In this document: one piece after another, positions 34,046 to 42,662 of the stretch
Numbering within the stretch: the first letter of the stretch is position 1
Layout of the letters: each line of letters starts with the position of its first letter
Source of the DNA: Candidatus Goldiibacteriota bacterium HGW-Goldbacteria-1
Lineage (GTDB): Bacteria > Oederibacteriota > PGYV01
Direction of reading: 5' to 3'
Length of the DNA stretch: 64,000 nt
NCBI GenBank assembly: GCA_002839855.1
Contig: PGYV01000002.1
Span: 279,570-343,569 of the forward strand
Notes under the pieces: generated by a model
The model's input: only the letters and a program-made list of their open reading frames with translations
Databases searched by the model: none
What the model was told of the DNA's origin: nothing
Position numbers and translations under genes: made by a program

Positions 34046-35233
34046 ATGAAAATAGCATTGGTTTCTGATACGTATTTTCCGCGCATTAACGGCGTTTCTG
34101 TTTCAATGGATAATTTCGCGGAAGAGTACAGGAAATTAGGGCATGAAGTTTACATTATCGCGCCGCTTTTTCCGGGGTATAAAGACAAAAATAAATATGT
34201 GATAAGGATTAAATCGCATCATATATTTTTTGACCCGCAGGACAGGCTTTCAAATCCGTTTTCCCTGTCCATGAGCAGAAAGATAAAAAAAGAGATTCTG
34301 GCCAGAAAATTTGATGTTTTTCATACCCAGACGCCTTTCGCGCTGGGGTTAAGCGCTATTTTCTGGGCAAAGCAGACAGGCTGCCCGGTGATTAACACGT
34401 ATCACACGCTCTTTGAATCTTATGTCCATTACCTTAAATTCGTGCCGCAGATGATATCTATAAGCATGGCGCGCAGGATAAGCCGCTGGTACTGTAACAG
34501 GATGGACCTTGTAATTGCCCCCACAAGAAGGATGAAAACGCTTCTTGAAAGCTATAAGATAAGGGAGCGCATAGAAGTGGTGCCGACCGGCATTAAGATG
34601 AGCAAACCCATGAAGAATATATGCAAAATATTCTGTGAAAAATATCCGCAGATAAAAAAGGGTATTAACCTGCTTTACATGGGGCGGCTTGAAAAAGAAA
34701 AGAATATAGATTTCCTTTTTTACGCGCTTAAACGGCTTGTTAAAACAAATAAGGATATTAAACTGTTAATGGCAGGCAGCGGGTATGATGAAGCCCGATT
34801 AAAAGACCTTGTTAAAGTAATGGGAATAGAAAAACATGTAATTTTTCTTGGAACTTATACAAACCTACAGCGTCCGAATATACTGTCGCTTGCGGATATT
34901 TTTGTTTTTTCGTCCGTTACAGAGACGCAGGGGCTGGTTATACTGGAAGCGCTGTCAGCGGGAGTTCCCGTAGTTGCGGTAAAAAGGATGGGCGTGGCAG
35001 AGGTAATGGAAGGCAATAAAGGCGGCATTCTGACAGAACTTTCAATTGATAAATTTGTAGCCGCCGTAAATAAGATGATTACGGATAAAAAGTTTTACGC
35101 ACAGAAGAAAAAGGAAGCACTGCTTCACGCGAAAGAATGGGAATCATCCGCGATGGCAAAAAAGATGTTATCGTTGTATAAAGAAACAATTGCGGAATAT
35201 AAAAAGAGCCCTAAAACGAAAGGAGAATTATAA
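34046..35233 (+). CDS. Glycosyltransferase family 4, second of a tandem pair
   Basis: 395 residues, same architecture as the preceding protein (MKIALVSDTYFPRINGVSVS, HTQTPFALGLSAIFWAKQ, LLYMGRLEKEKNIDFLFYA, SVTETQGLVILEALSAG). The pair may add successive sugars to one lipid acceptor; that is an inference. The last base of the stop is the first base of the next start. Confidence 0.9.
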   Translation: MKIALVSDTYFPRINGVSVSMDNFAEEYRKLGHEVYIIAPLFPGYKDKNKYVIRIKSHHIFFDPQDRLSNPFSLSMSRKIKKEILARKFDVFHTQTPFALGLSAIFWAKQTGCPVINTYHTLFESYVHYLKFVPQMISISMARRISRWYCNRMDLVIAPTRRMKTLLESYKIRERIEVVPTGIKMSKPMKNICKIFCEKYPQIKKGINLLYMGRLEKEKNIDFLFYALKRLVKTNKDIKLLMAGSGYDEARLKDLVKVMGIEKHVIFLGTYTNLQRPNILSLADIFVFSSVTETQGLVILEALSAGVPVVAVKRMGVAEVMEGNKGGILTELSIDKFVAAVNKMITDKKFYAQKKKEALLHAKEWESSAMAKKMLSLYKETIAEYKKSPKTKGEL

Positions 35234-35604
35234 TGAAAAATAGAAAAGTATTGCTTTGCTTAATGGCGGCGGTATTATCGGTTATGTTCTTTGCGTGTAC
35301 AAAAGCGCCGGAAAAATATAAAGTTACAATAATAGAAAAGTTTGATTCGCACTGCGGCTCGTGCACCCTTATGAACCCTATAATCGCGCAGGTGGAAAAA
35401 AAGTATAAAGGGCAGGTTAAGGTTATTAAATACGACCTTGGCATCCCCGAAGATTATGAGGCTTCAAAGAAGTATAATATTGACAGGATACCGGCGTTTA
35501 TATTTCTTGATGAGGATGGCAATGAATTTTTCAGAAATGCCGGGGTAATGGACCTTGTTCAGATAGAAAATCAGCTAAAGCTTAAGGGTGTAACCGTAAA
35601 ATGA
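35233..35604 (+). CDS. Thioredoxin-fold lipoprotein with CGSC motif
   Basis: 123 residues. Lipoprotein signal MKNRKVLLCLMAAVLSVMFF ending at the lipobox A-C (Cys21), then a thioredoxin domain with HCGSC (Cys41 and Cys44) and the cis-Pro motif RIPAFIFLDEDG. A membrane-attached thiol-disulfide protein is likely. It overlaps the GT4 stop by one base and so is in the same transcript. Confidence 0.85.
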   Translation: MKNRKVLLCLMAAVLSVMFFACTKAPEKYKVTIIEKFDSHCGSCTLMNPIIAQVEKKYKGQVKVIKYDLGIPEDYEASKKYNIDRIPAFIFLDEDGNEFFRNAGVMDLVQIENQLKLKGVTVK

Positions 35605-35730
35605 GGGCAAATACTTCCCCCAGGCAGCCAAAATTTAAAGGGGCCGTGCCTAAAGGCGCGGCATCAGGTACTGCGGTCAGGAAGTTTGGCACGAAAAATC
35701 TTATAAAAAGCACAAAAGGAAAACAAAACT

Positions 35731-36510
35731 ATGGCAGGTAAAAAAGTAATTGAGGGATTAGAGGAAACTTCCGCGGATAAAAAGAAAAACAATGAAATAG
35801 CAAAGCTGAAAAAGATTATAGCGGAAAAGAATATGGAAATAGAGACGCTTACCAAAATAAGCAAAACAATAGTATCGGGGCAGTATCTTGAAGAGATACT
35901 TCACCTTGTGGCCACATTAACCGCGCAGATGACGGATTCCAAGATTTGTTCCATAATGCTTGTGGATGAAGAAAAACAGGAGCTTAAGATAATAGCCACC
36001 CAGTCGCTTAGCAAAGAGTACAGGGATAAAAATCCGCTTAAAGTGGGCGAAGGAATATCCGGCTACGCTGTTCAGACAAAAAAGCCTATAGCCGTGTATG
36101 ATATACAGGTTGAACCAAGGTATTTTTATAAGGAAATAATGAAAAAAGAGGGCATGAAATCAATGCTTGCAGTACCTATGGAAGTCCGCGGCAAGGTTAT
36201 AGGGGTTATTGATGTTTACACCGTGGTTAAACACAAATATACGGCTGAAGAAATAAGCATATTAAGCGCGGTTGCCAACCAGGCGGCTATAAGCATTGAT
36301 AATATGAACTTAAAGGAAGAAGCGTTAATGGCAAAAGAGGCGCTTGAAACCCGCAAGCTGATAGAACGCGCCAAGGGTGTTCTGATGAAAAACGGGAAGT
36401 TAACGGAAGATCAGGCACACAAAGCCATACATAAAAAGTCAATGGACTCCCGCAAGAGCATGAAAGAAATCGCCGAAGCCATCCTTCTGGCCTCGGAAAT
36501 GCAGAAGTGA
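35731..36510 (+). CDS. GAF-ANTAR regulator (RNA-binding antiterminator type)
   Basis: 259 residues. A short coiled-coil (KKNNEIAKLKKIIAEKNMEI), a GAF sensor domain (~residues 50-195; SKICSIMLVDEEKQELKIIA, VGEGISGYAVQTKKP, MLAVPMEVRGKVIGVIDVYT), a helical linker, and a C-terminal ANTAR domain (~residues 205-255; LIERAKGVLMKNGKLTEDQA, then RKSMKEIAEAIL). ANTAR proteins bind RNAs with two hexaloop hairpins and prevent premature termination, often in nitrogen metabolism. The next gene is glutamate dehydrogenase, whose leader has a matching hairpin pair. No kinase or receiver domain is present, so the signal is probably a small ligand of the GAF domain. Confidence 0.9.
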   Translation: MAGKKVIEGLEETSADKKKNNEIAKLKKIIAEKNMEIETLTKISKTIVSGQYLEEILHLVATLTAQMTDSKICSIMLVDEEKQELKIIATQSLSKEYRDKNPLKVGEGISGYAVQTKKPIAVYDIQVEPRYFYKEIMKKEGMKSMLAVPMEVRGKVIGVIDVYTVVKHKYTAEEISILSAVANQAAISIDNMNLKEEALMAKEALETRKLIERAKGVLMKNGKLTEDQAHKAIHKKSMDSRKSMKEIAEAILLASEMQK

Positions 36511-36571
36511 TTAAGGCATAAACTATAAGCAGATAAGCAGTTAAACATAAGCGAAATATTATATAAAGGTT

Positions 36572-36675
36572 TGGCAGACGCACCTTTTAAGGCACGGTAG
36601 TTGTTTTTTTAGTGTTATTATTTAATGATTTGCAAACCGGATCAAATACACGCACCCTAAAGGGTGCGGCTACCA
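36572..36675 (+). repeat. ~105-bp composite repeat, copy A
   Basis: Starts with an inverted palindrome unit (TGGCAGACGCACC...GGTAGTTG, 36572-36603), continues through a spacer containing TTTAATGATTTGCAAACCG, and ends with a CGCACC-CTAAAG-GGTGCG palindrome and GCTACCA (36651-36675). Copy B repeats the same order. Confidence 0.6.
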
Positions 36676-36716
36676 GAACGAAAAAAATCCCCCTTGAAAA
36701 AAGATAATTTAATGTT

Positions 36717-36822
36717 TGGTAGGCGCACCTTTTAAGGTGCGGCAGTTGTTTTTTTTAGTTTGATTATTTAATGATTTGCAAACCGTATCAAGAACGCGCG
36801 GGCTAAAGACCCGCGTCTACCA
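36717..36822 (+). repeat. ~105-bp composite repeat, copy B
   Basis: TGGTAGGCGCACC-TTTTAA-GGTGCGGCAGTTG (36717-36748; the unit is one palindrome), the spacer with TTTAATGATTTGCAAACCG, then CGCGCGGGC...CCGCGTCTACCA (36795-36822). The spacer is nearly identical to copy A, while the palindromic cores differ. Confidence 0.6.
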
Positions 36823-36870
36823 AAGCGAGAGAATTAAAGCAAAAACCTGCGGCGGTAAAAACGAAACGTC

Positions 36871-36966
36871 CGACCTTCCGACCTTCCGACCTTCCGAGCC
36901 TCCGAGCCTCCGAGCTGCCGAGCTGCCGAGCTGCCGAGCTGCCGAGCTGCCGAGCTGCCGAGCTGC
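36871..36966 (+). repeat. 8-bp tandem array: three related words, 12 units
   Basis: Three CGACCTTC, two CGAGCCTC and seven CGAGCTGC units in exact head-to-tail order. A short inverted array with related words lies at 41735-41766, on the other side of the gdhA-nfnAB-sensor genes. Confidence 0.85.
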
Positions 36967-36989
36967 CGTCTTAATCAGTAAACTTCAAC

Positions 36990-37017
36990 TTGAATGTTTT
37001 GGATATTTTGTTATAAT
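36990..37017 (+). promoter_or_regulatory. Sigma70-type promoter for gdhA
   Basis: TTGAAT (36990-36995), 16-bp spacer, TATAAT (37012-37017). Expected transcription start near 37024, 13 nt before the first leader hairpin. Confidence 0.7.
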
Positions 37018-37036
37018 TTACCGATTGAAAAAAACT

Positions 37037-37115
37037 CCCGGATACAAAGGTGTAGACGGGCGTACTAAAATATCTTAGTCGGCACACCGGTGTGCCTGCG
37101 GCATTGCTGCTGCGG
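37037..37115 (+). promoter_or_regulatory. Candidate ANTAR target RNA in the gdhA leader (two hexaloop hairpins)
   Basis: Hairpin 1 (37037-37060): CCCG, tandem G-A pairs, TAC, loop AAAGGT, then GTA, GA, CGGG. Hairpin 2 (37081-37096): GGCAC, loop ACCGGT, GTGCC. Both loops are six bases with A at 1 and G at 4, the known ANTAR signature. The 20-nt linker is longer than usual. A third hairpin (37096-37115, tetraloop TTGC) shares one base with hairpin 2, so the two could compete, but no T-run follows it. Confidence 0.55.
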
Positions 37116-37126
37116 AAGAAAATTAA

Positions 37127-38488
<1,362 letters not shown>

Positions 38489-38508
38489 TATTAAAGGCTG
38501 TTATCAAC

Positions 38509-38538
38509 TTAAGGGGGGCGGTTAAGCGCCCCCCTTAA
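38509..38538 (+). terminator. 12-bp perfect hairpin after gdhA
   Basis: TTAAGGGGGGCG (38509-38520) pairs exactly with 38527-38538 around loop GTTAAG. The following bases are TATAAATC, without a real T-run, so it may stabilise mRNA ends or only partly terminate. Confidence 0.6.
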
Positions 38539-38582
38539 TATAAATCAGGCAGTAATTTGATCCGATATACAGGGAGGTCTTA

Positions 38583-39443
38583 ATGTATAAAATTGTTGAA
38601 AAAAAAGCACTGACTAAAGATATTAAAATGCTGGCGGTTGAAGCGCCGGATGTGGTTTTTAACGCCAAAGCGGGCAACTTTTTTGTTGTTATTCCGGATG
38701 AAAAAGGCGAAAGAATTCCGCTTACAATTTATGACTGGAATAAAGAAACAGGGGTCTTATACATGATTTTCCAGGAAATAGGGTTATCAACCGTGAAACT
38801 TGGAAAATTAAATGTCGGCGATAATATTTACGCGGTGGCCGGGCCGTTTGGAAAGCACTTTCATTCAAAAAAATACGGAAAAGTGGCAGTGGTAGGCGGA
38901 GGGGTGGGCGTGCCCGCAATTTTTCCGATAGCGCGTCAGTTAAAAGAGGACGGCAATAAAGTCTCTTCTATTATAGGATACAGGACAAAAGACCTTGTGA
39001 TACTTGAAGAAGAAATGAAGTCGGTTTCTGATGAACTTCTGCTTGCTACAAATGACGGTTCTGCCGGGCAGAAAGGCTTTGTTACCGATATTCTTAAAAA
39101 TTTAATTGAAAGCGATAACAGGCCGGACCTTGTGGTGGCAGTAGGCCCCGTGGTCATGATGAAAGCGGTGTCTGACCTTACAAAAAATTACAATCTTCCC
39201 ACTGTGGTCAGCTTAAACGCCATGATGGTTGATGCAACCGGAATGTGCGGCGGATGCAGGGTGACGGTAGGCGGGGAAGTTAAATTCGCGTGTGTGGACG
39301 GGCCGGATTTTGACGGGCATAAAGTTGATTTCAACCAGCTGACAAGCAGGCTTGCGGCTTATAAAGATGAAGAAAAAACATCGGCAGATCACCACTGCAG
39401 GCTTGATAATGGTATTAAGGAGGCTTTCGATGGCAGAAAATAA
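38583..39443 (+). CDS. nfnA: NADH-dependent ferredoxin:NADP oxidoreductase, small subunit (NfnA / ferredoxin-NADP reductase alpha)
   Basis: 286 residues. A FAD-binding reductase domain (IPLTIYDWNKETGVLYMIFQ, GPFGKHFHSKKYGKVAVVGG) is followed by an NAD-binding domain and a C-terminal [2Fe-2S] segment DATGMCGGCRVTVGGEVKFA with Asp218, Cys222, Cys225 and Cys237. In NfnAB the small subunit handles NADH while the large subunit bifurcates electrons from NADPH. Homologues are also annotated as sulfide dehydrogenase beta. GGGAGG precedes the start; its end overlaps nfnB by 14 nt. Confidence 0.9.
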   Translation: MYKIVEKKALTKDIKMLAVEAPDVVFNAKAGNFFVVIPDEKGERIPLTIYDWNKETGVLYMIFQEIGLSTVKLGKLNVGDNIYAVAGPFGKHFHSKKYGKVAVVGGGVGVPAIFPIARQLKEDGNKVSSIIGYRTKDLVILEEEMKSVSDELLLATNDGSAGQKGFVTDILKNLIESDNRPDLVVAVGPVVMMKAVSDLTKNYNLPTVVSLNAMMVDATGMCGGCRVTVGGEVKFACVDGPDFDGHKVDFNQLTSRLAAYKDEEKTSADHHCRLDNGIKEAFDGRK

Positions 39444-40869
39444 TGTTCCAAAAGCTAAAAGGCCGCGCATCAAAGTAAGGCAGCAGGAATCCGCGGACAG
39501 GATAAAGAATTTTAACGAAGTGCCTTTTGGTTATAACGAAGAAGAAGCAATTGAAGAGGCGAACCGCTGCCTTCAGTGCAAGAACCCCACCTGTATTTCC
39601 GGTTGCCCGGTAAATATTAATATCAAGGAATTTATCAGGCAGATTACCATAAAGGATTTTAAGGGTGCAATTGATACCATAAAATTAGATTCCAGCCTGC
39701 CTGCTGTATGCGGAAGGGTTTGCCCGCAGGAAGAACAGTGCGAACACGCCTGCGTTATGCTTAAGACCAAAAATCCCATTAATATCGGCGCGCTGGAACG
39801 TTTTGCGGCAGACTGGGAAACACAGAATACAAAACCTGTGCCTGCGTCAATTAATAAAATTAAGGATAAAGACGGCAATCCAATTAAAATAGCCATTGCA
39901 GGCGCCGGGCCAGCCGGATTGACCGTAGCAGGGGACCTTGCAAAAATGGGTTATTCTCCTGTAGTGTTTGAAGCCATGCATCTTGCGGGCGGTGTTTTAA
40001 TTTATGGTATTCCTGAATTCCGCCTGCCAAAGGCAATAGTTCAGGGCGAAGTGGATTATTTAAAGAGCCTGGGCGTTGAATTTAAATTGAACGTGGTGGT
40101 TGGAAAATCTTATACGGTTGAAGATGTATTTAAACTTGGATACAAAGCTCTTTTTGTCGGTGTAGGCGCAGGAACACCCATGTTTCTTGGGATTCCCGGC
40201 GAACAGGCAAAAGGTGTGTATTCGGCAAATGAATTTTTAACAAGAATAAACGCGATGAAAGCATACAGGTTTCCGGAATATGATACACCTGTTAAACTTG
40301 GAAAAAAAGTGGCGGTAGTGGGCGCCGGCAACGTGGCAATGGACGCGGCAAGATGGTCTTTAAGGCTGCCCGGTGTTGAAGAAGTTTACATAGTTTACAG
40401 GCGGTCAGAAGATGAAATGCCCGCAAGGATAGAAGAAAAAGAACGCGCAAAAGAGGAAGGCATTATCTTTAAACTTTTAACTAACCCGATAGCTGTCATG
40501 GAAAATGAACAGGGTTGGGTGAAATCCTTAAAATGCATAAAAATGGAGCTTGGCGAACCGGATGAATCGGGCAGAAGAAAACCGGTTGCTGTCGCGGGCT
40601 CTGATTTTGAAATAGAAGTGGATACCGTAATATCCGCGCTTGGAACCAAAGCAAATAAACTTATGACTTCTGATATTGCGGGGCTTAAACTTAATAAATG
40701 GGGATATATTGAAGCTGATCCGGAAACGGGCGCTACTTCGCTTCCCGGAATATTTGCAGGCGGAGATATTTCCACAGGGTCTTCAACTGTAATTGCGGCT
40801 ATGGGCGCGGGAAAGAAAGCGGCAAAAGGGATAGATGCTTTTATCAAAGAAACGGTTTTAAAAAACTGA
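39430..40869 (+). CDS. nfnB: NfnB / glutamate-synthase small-subunit-like NADPH oxidoreductase
   Basis: 479 residues from ATG 39430, supported by AAGGAGG inside nfnA. N-terminal [4Fe-4S] domain with RCLQCKNPTCISGCPVNINI and VCGRVCPQEEQCEHAC, then the FAD site IAGAGPAGLTVAGDLAKMGY and the NADP site VAVVGAGNVAMDAARWSLRL, ending GGDISTGSSTVIAAMGAGKK. This is the bifurcating subunit of NfnAB, which couples NADPH, NAD and ferredoxin. It could be taken for gltD, but no glutamate synthase large subunit is present and nfnA is directly upstream. Confidence 0.92.
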   Translation: MAENNVPKAKRPRIKVRQQESADRIKNFNEVPFGYNEEEAIEEANRCLQCKNPTCISGCPVNINIKEFIRQITIKDFKGAIDTIKLDSSLPAVCGRVCPQEEQCEHACVMLKTKNPINIGALERFAADWETQNTKPVPASINKIKDKDGNPIKIAIAGAGPAGLTVAGDLAKMGYSPVVFEAMHLAGGVLIYGIPEFRLPKAIVQGEVDYLKSLGVEFKLNVVVGKSYTVEDVFKLGYKALFVGVGAGTPMFLGIPGEQAKGVYSANEFLTRINAMKAYRFPEYDTPVKLGKKVAVVGAGNVAMDAARWSLRLPGVEEVYIVYRRSEDEMPARIEEKERAKEEGIIFKLLTNPIAVMENEQGWVKSLKCIKMELGEPDESGRRKPVAVAGSDFEIEVDTVISALGTKANKLMTSDIAGLKLNKWGYIEADPETGATSLPGIFAGGDISTGSSTVIAAMGAGKKAAKGIDAFIKETVLKN

Positions 40870-40899
40870 TGAAGTTTTGTCAGTGAAGGCGGAGAGTAA

Positions 40900-41730
40900 A
40901 TGGCAGAAGATTCAGTAATTGCGGTTGCGGCGGCAAATTTCGCGCATACTTTTCCTTCACAGGTATTAACTTATATAACCAAATGCGTGAAGCCGGGGCA
41001 GAATATAACCAGGCTTCAGACATACGGAATGGCTGACGGTAATGACAAACTTTTAAAGGCGCTTGATAAAATAAAGCCGTCCGCTTTAATAGGGGTAAGC
41101 ATTGATGTTCCTGCCGCAATAGTGGCCGAATACAGGGCTAAAAAAGTTCCTGTTATCCTTATTGACGCAGAATGCGAAGGCGCGTCCACGGTGACAACCG
41201 ATAATATGGCGGGCGGATATATAGCGGGCGCTTATCTTGCCAAACAGGGAAGAAAAAATATTGCAATGGTTTCCGGCCGCATGAATGTGGAAGGCGGCTT
41301 TAACGCGAAAAAACGTTATGCGGGTTTTTTGCAGGCGTTAAAAGAAAGCGGTGTTGAATTTAACCCGAAATTTCTTGCGGAAGTTATAAGTTATTCATAT
41401 AGTGAAGGCACCGAAGCAATGCAGAAATTTATTAAAGACGGAATTCAGCCCGACGCGGTTTTTTGTGCCGCCGGCGATATGTGTGCAATGGGGATATTGA
41501 AATCAATAAGGGAACTTAAAATGGCAATTCCTGAAACTATCGCGCTTGTGGGTTACGATGATATAGACGCCGCAAAGACCTGCAAACCCGCACTTACCAC
41601 AATAAGGCAGCCTATTGAAGAAATGGCGGTTAATGCCTATATGATGGCGGTTGATGAAGCAGAGGAATTAATTAAAAATCCGAAGAAGAAAATATTCAAA
41701 CCGGAGCTGGTGAAAAGGGAAAGCGCGTGA
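40900..41730 (+). CDS. LacI-type periplasmic-binding sensor domain without HTH or signal peptide
   Basis: 276 residues fully covered by a Peripla_BP_3-like fold: IKPSALIGVSIDVPAAIVAE, VPVILIDAECEGASTVTTDN, AYLAKQGRKNIAMVSG, GYDDIDAAKTCKPALTTIRQ, EEMAVNAYMMAVDEAE. In LacI/GalR proteins this domain follows a DNA-binding head, and in transport it follows a signal peptide; both are missing. It may be a cytoplasmic ligand sensor or a degraded regulator. It starts 30 nt after nfnB with its own GGAGAG site, so it probably belongs to that operon. Confidence 0.8.
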   Translation: MAEDSVIAVAAANFAHTFPSQVLTYITKCVKPGQNITRLQTYGMADGNDKLLKALDKIKPSALIGVSIDVPAAIVAEYRAKKVPVILIDAECEGASTVTTDNMAGGYIAGAYLAKQGRKNIAMVSGRMNVEGGFNAKKRYAGFLQALKESGVEFNPKFLAEVISYSYSEGTEAMQKFIKDGIQPDAVFCAAGDMCAMGILKSIRELKMAIPETIALVGYDDIDAAKTCKPALTTIRQPIEEMAVNAYMMAVDEAEELIKNPKKKIFKPELVKRESA

Positions 41731-41734
41731 ATTA

Positions 41735-41766
41735 GAGGCTTGGAGGCTTGGAAGGTCGGAAGGTCG
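41735..41766 (-). repeat. 8-bp tandem array, inverted relative to 36871-36966
   Basis: Two GAGGCTTG then two GAAGGTCG units. Read on the minus strand this is CGACCTTC twice and CAAGCCTC twice, close to the words of the array before gdhA. Confidence 0.75.
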
Positions 41767-41934
41767 GCAATACAACGACGCGGAAATAGAAGAGCATAGC
41801 AGTTCGGGGAAATTAATCTAAAAAATCAGACTAAAAATAATCACACATAGTACTACTTTATACGTCATTATTGTTGGTTTATGGGTGTTTTGCAGTTAAG
41901 AAGAGTGTTTCACATAGTTGAACGCATAAAATTA

Positions 41935-41963
41935 TTGACAAAACACTTTTGGCTGTGTTAAAT
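41935..41963 (+). promoter_or_regulatory. Distal promoter of hydrogenase operon 1
   Basis: TTGACA (41935-41940), 17-bp spacer, TTAAAT (41958-41963). Confidence 0.5.
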
Positions 41964-42027
41964 TAGTTTCATTATTTGAGATATACAATTTCAGTTCTTC
42001 AACAGTCTAATGGTTTTTTGGGATTCT

Positions 42028-42045
42028 ATGTGAAATAAATTACAA
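42028..42045. promoter_or_regulatory. Rex-like operator before hydrogenase operon 1
   Basis: ATGTGAAATAAATTACAA matches TTGTGAA-N4-TTCACAA at 11 of 14 fixed positions. It sits just before the proximal -35. Confidence 0.4.
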
Positions 42046-42049
42046 TGAT

Positions 42050-42077
42050 TTGATTTCTACTAACAATATGCTATAAA
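42050..42077 (+). promoter_or_regulatory. Proximal promoter of hydrogenase operon 1
   Basis: TTGATT (42050-42055), 16-bp spacer, TATAAA (42072-42077); the start codon is about 40 nt further on. Confidence 0.55.
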
Positions 42078-42116
42078 TTAAATTGATCAACATACTATTC
42101 TGCACAAGGAGGCATT

Positions 42117-42662
42117 ATGAGTCAGGGAAAAACTGTCCTAAAAGAAAAGAAAAAAGTCAGTGATTTTATTGATACAAAAAAGTTGGACGCAATCATCGCA
42201 AGCTACGATGGGAAACAGGGGAAATTGCTTGGTATTCTGGAACAGGCACAGGAAGCGGTAAAATACAAATACCTTCCTGAAGAGGTTTTAAATTACATCG
42301 CGTTAAAAACAGGTGTTCCATTATCAAGGCTGTATAGTGTCATAACCTTTTACGCGTTCTTTAATATGAAACCGCAGGGCGACCATACTATTATTGTCTG
42401 CAGGGGGACAGCGTGCCATACCAAAGGGTCTAAAAGCCTGCTTGATGACCTTGCGTCGCGTTTTGGCTGTCAGGATAAAATTGAAGGCGGCGAACCTTCC
42501 TTTACCACGGATGATAATAAATTTACGGTGAGGACAGTGGCGTGTTTTGGACAGTGCGCGCTGGCACCGGTAGTATCAATAGACGGCATAATTTACAGCA
42601 ATGTCACAAATTCCGAACTTTCCAGGCTTCTGGGTAAAGTTACTAAAGGGGGCAAAAAATGA
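42117..42662 (+). CDS. hndA: Hydrogenase operon 1 NuoE-like subunit (HndA/HydC type)
   Basis: 181 residues. Thioredoxin-like [2Fe-2S] subunit with an N-terminal helical bundle (LDAIIASYDGKQGKLLGILE) and four Cys ligands in CRGTACH (CX4C) and CFGQCA (CX3C). The subunit passes electrons between the NuoF-like flavin module and the hydrogenase. AAGGAGG precedes the ATG. The stop overlaps the next start (ATGA), indicating translational coupling. Confidence 0.93.
   Translation: MSQGKTVLKEKKKVSDFIDTKKLDAIIASYDGKQGKLLGILEQAQEAVKYKYLPEEVLNYIALKTGVPLSRLYSVITFYAFFNMKPQGDHTIIVCRGTACHTKGSKSLLDDLASRFGCQDKIEGGEPSFTTDDNKFTVRTVACFGQCALAPVVSIDGIIYSNVTNSELSRLLGKVTKGGKK

Larger units (their letters stand above)
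41731..42116. other. Control region of hydrogenase operon 1
   Basis: No coding frame. In order: the 8-bp array (41735-41766), an AT-rich stretch, a first promoter (41935-41963), a Rex-like palindrome (42028-42045), a second promoter (42050-42077), and the AAGGAGG site of the first gene. Confidence 0.65.

Noticed and set aside
35691-35710. Sigma54-type promoter before the GAF-ANTAR gene
   Set aside because: TGGCAC is present but the -12 element does not match TTGCA at the correct distance.
36871-36966. CRISPR array
   Set aside because: Units are 8 bp with no spacers and no cas gene nearby; it is a simple tandem repeat.
36776-37078. 100-codon open frame before gdhA
   Set aside because: Most of it is a translation of the 8-bp array; it lacks a ribosome site and family signal and overlaps the gdhA promoter and leader.
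38509-38538. Hairpin before nfnA as a second ANTAR target
   Set aside because: It is one hairpin with loop GTTAAG, lacking A1 and G4, and has no partner hairpin.
39430-40869. Glutamate synthase small subunit gltD
   Set aside because: No large subunit gltB is present and nfnA overlaps it, so NfnB fits better.
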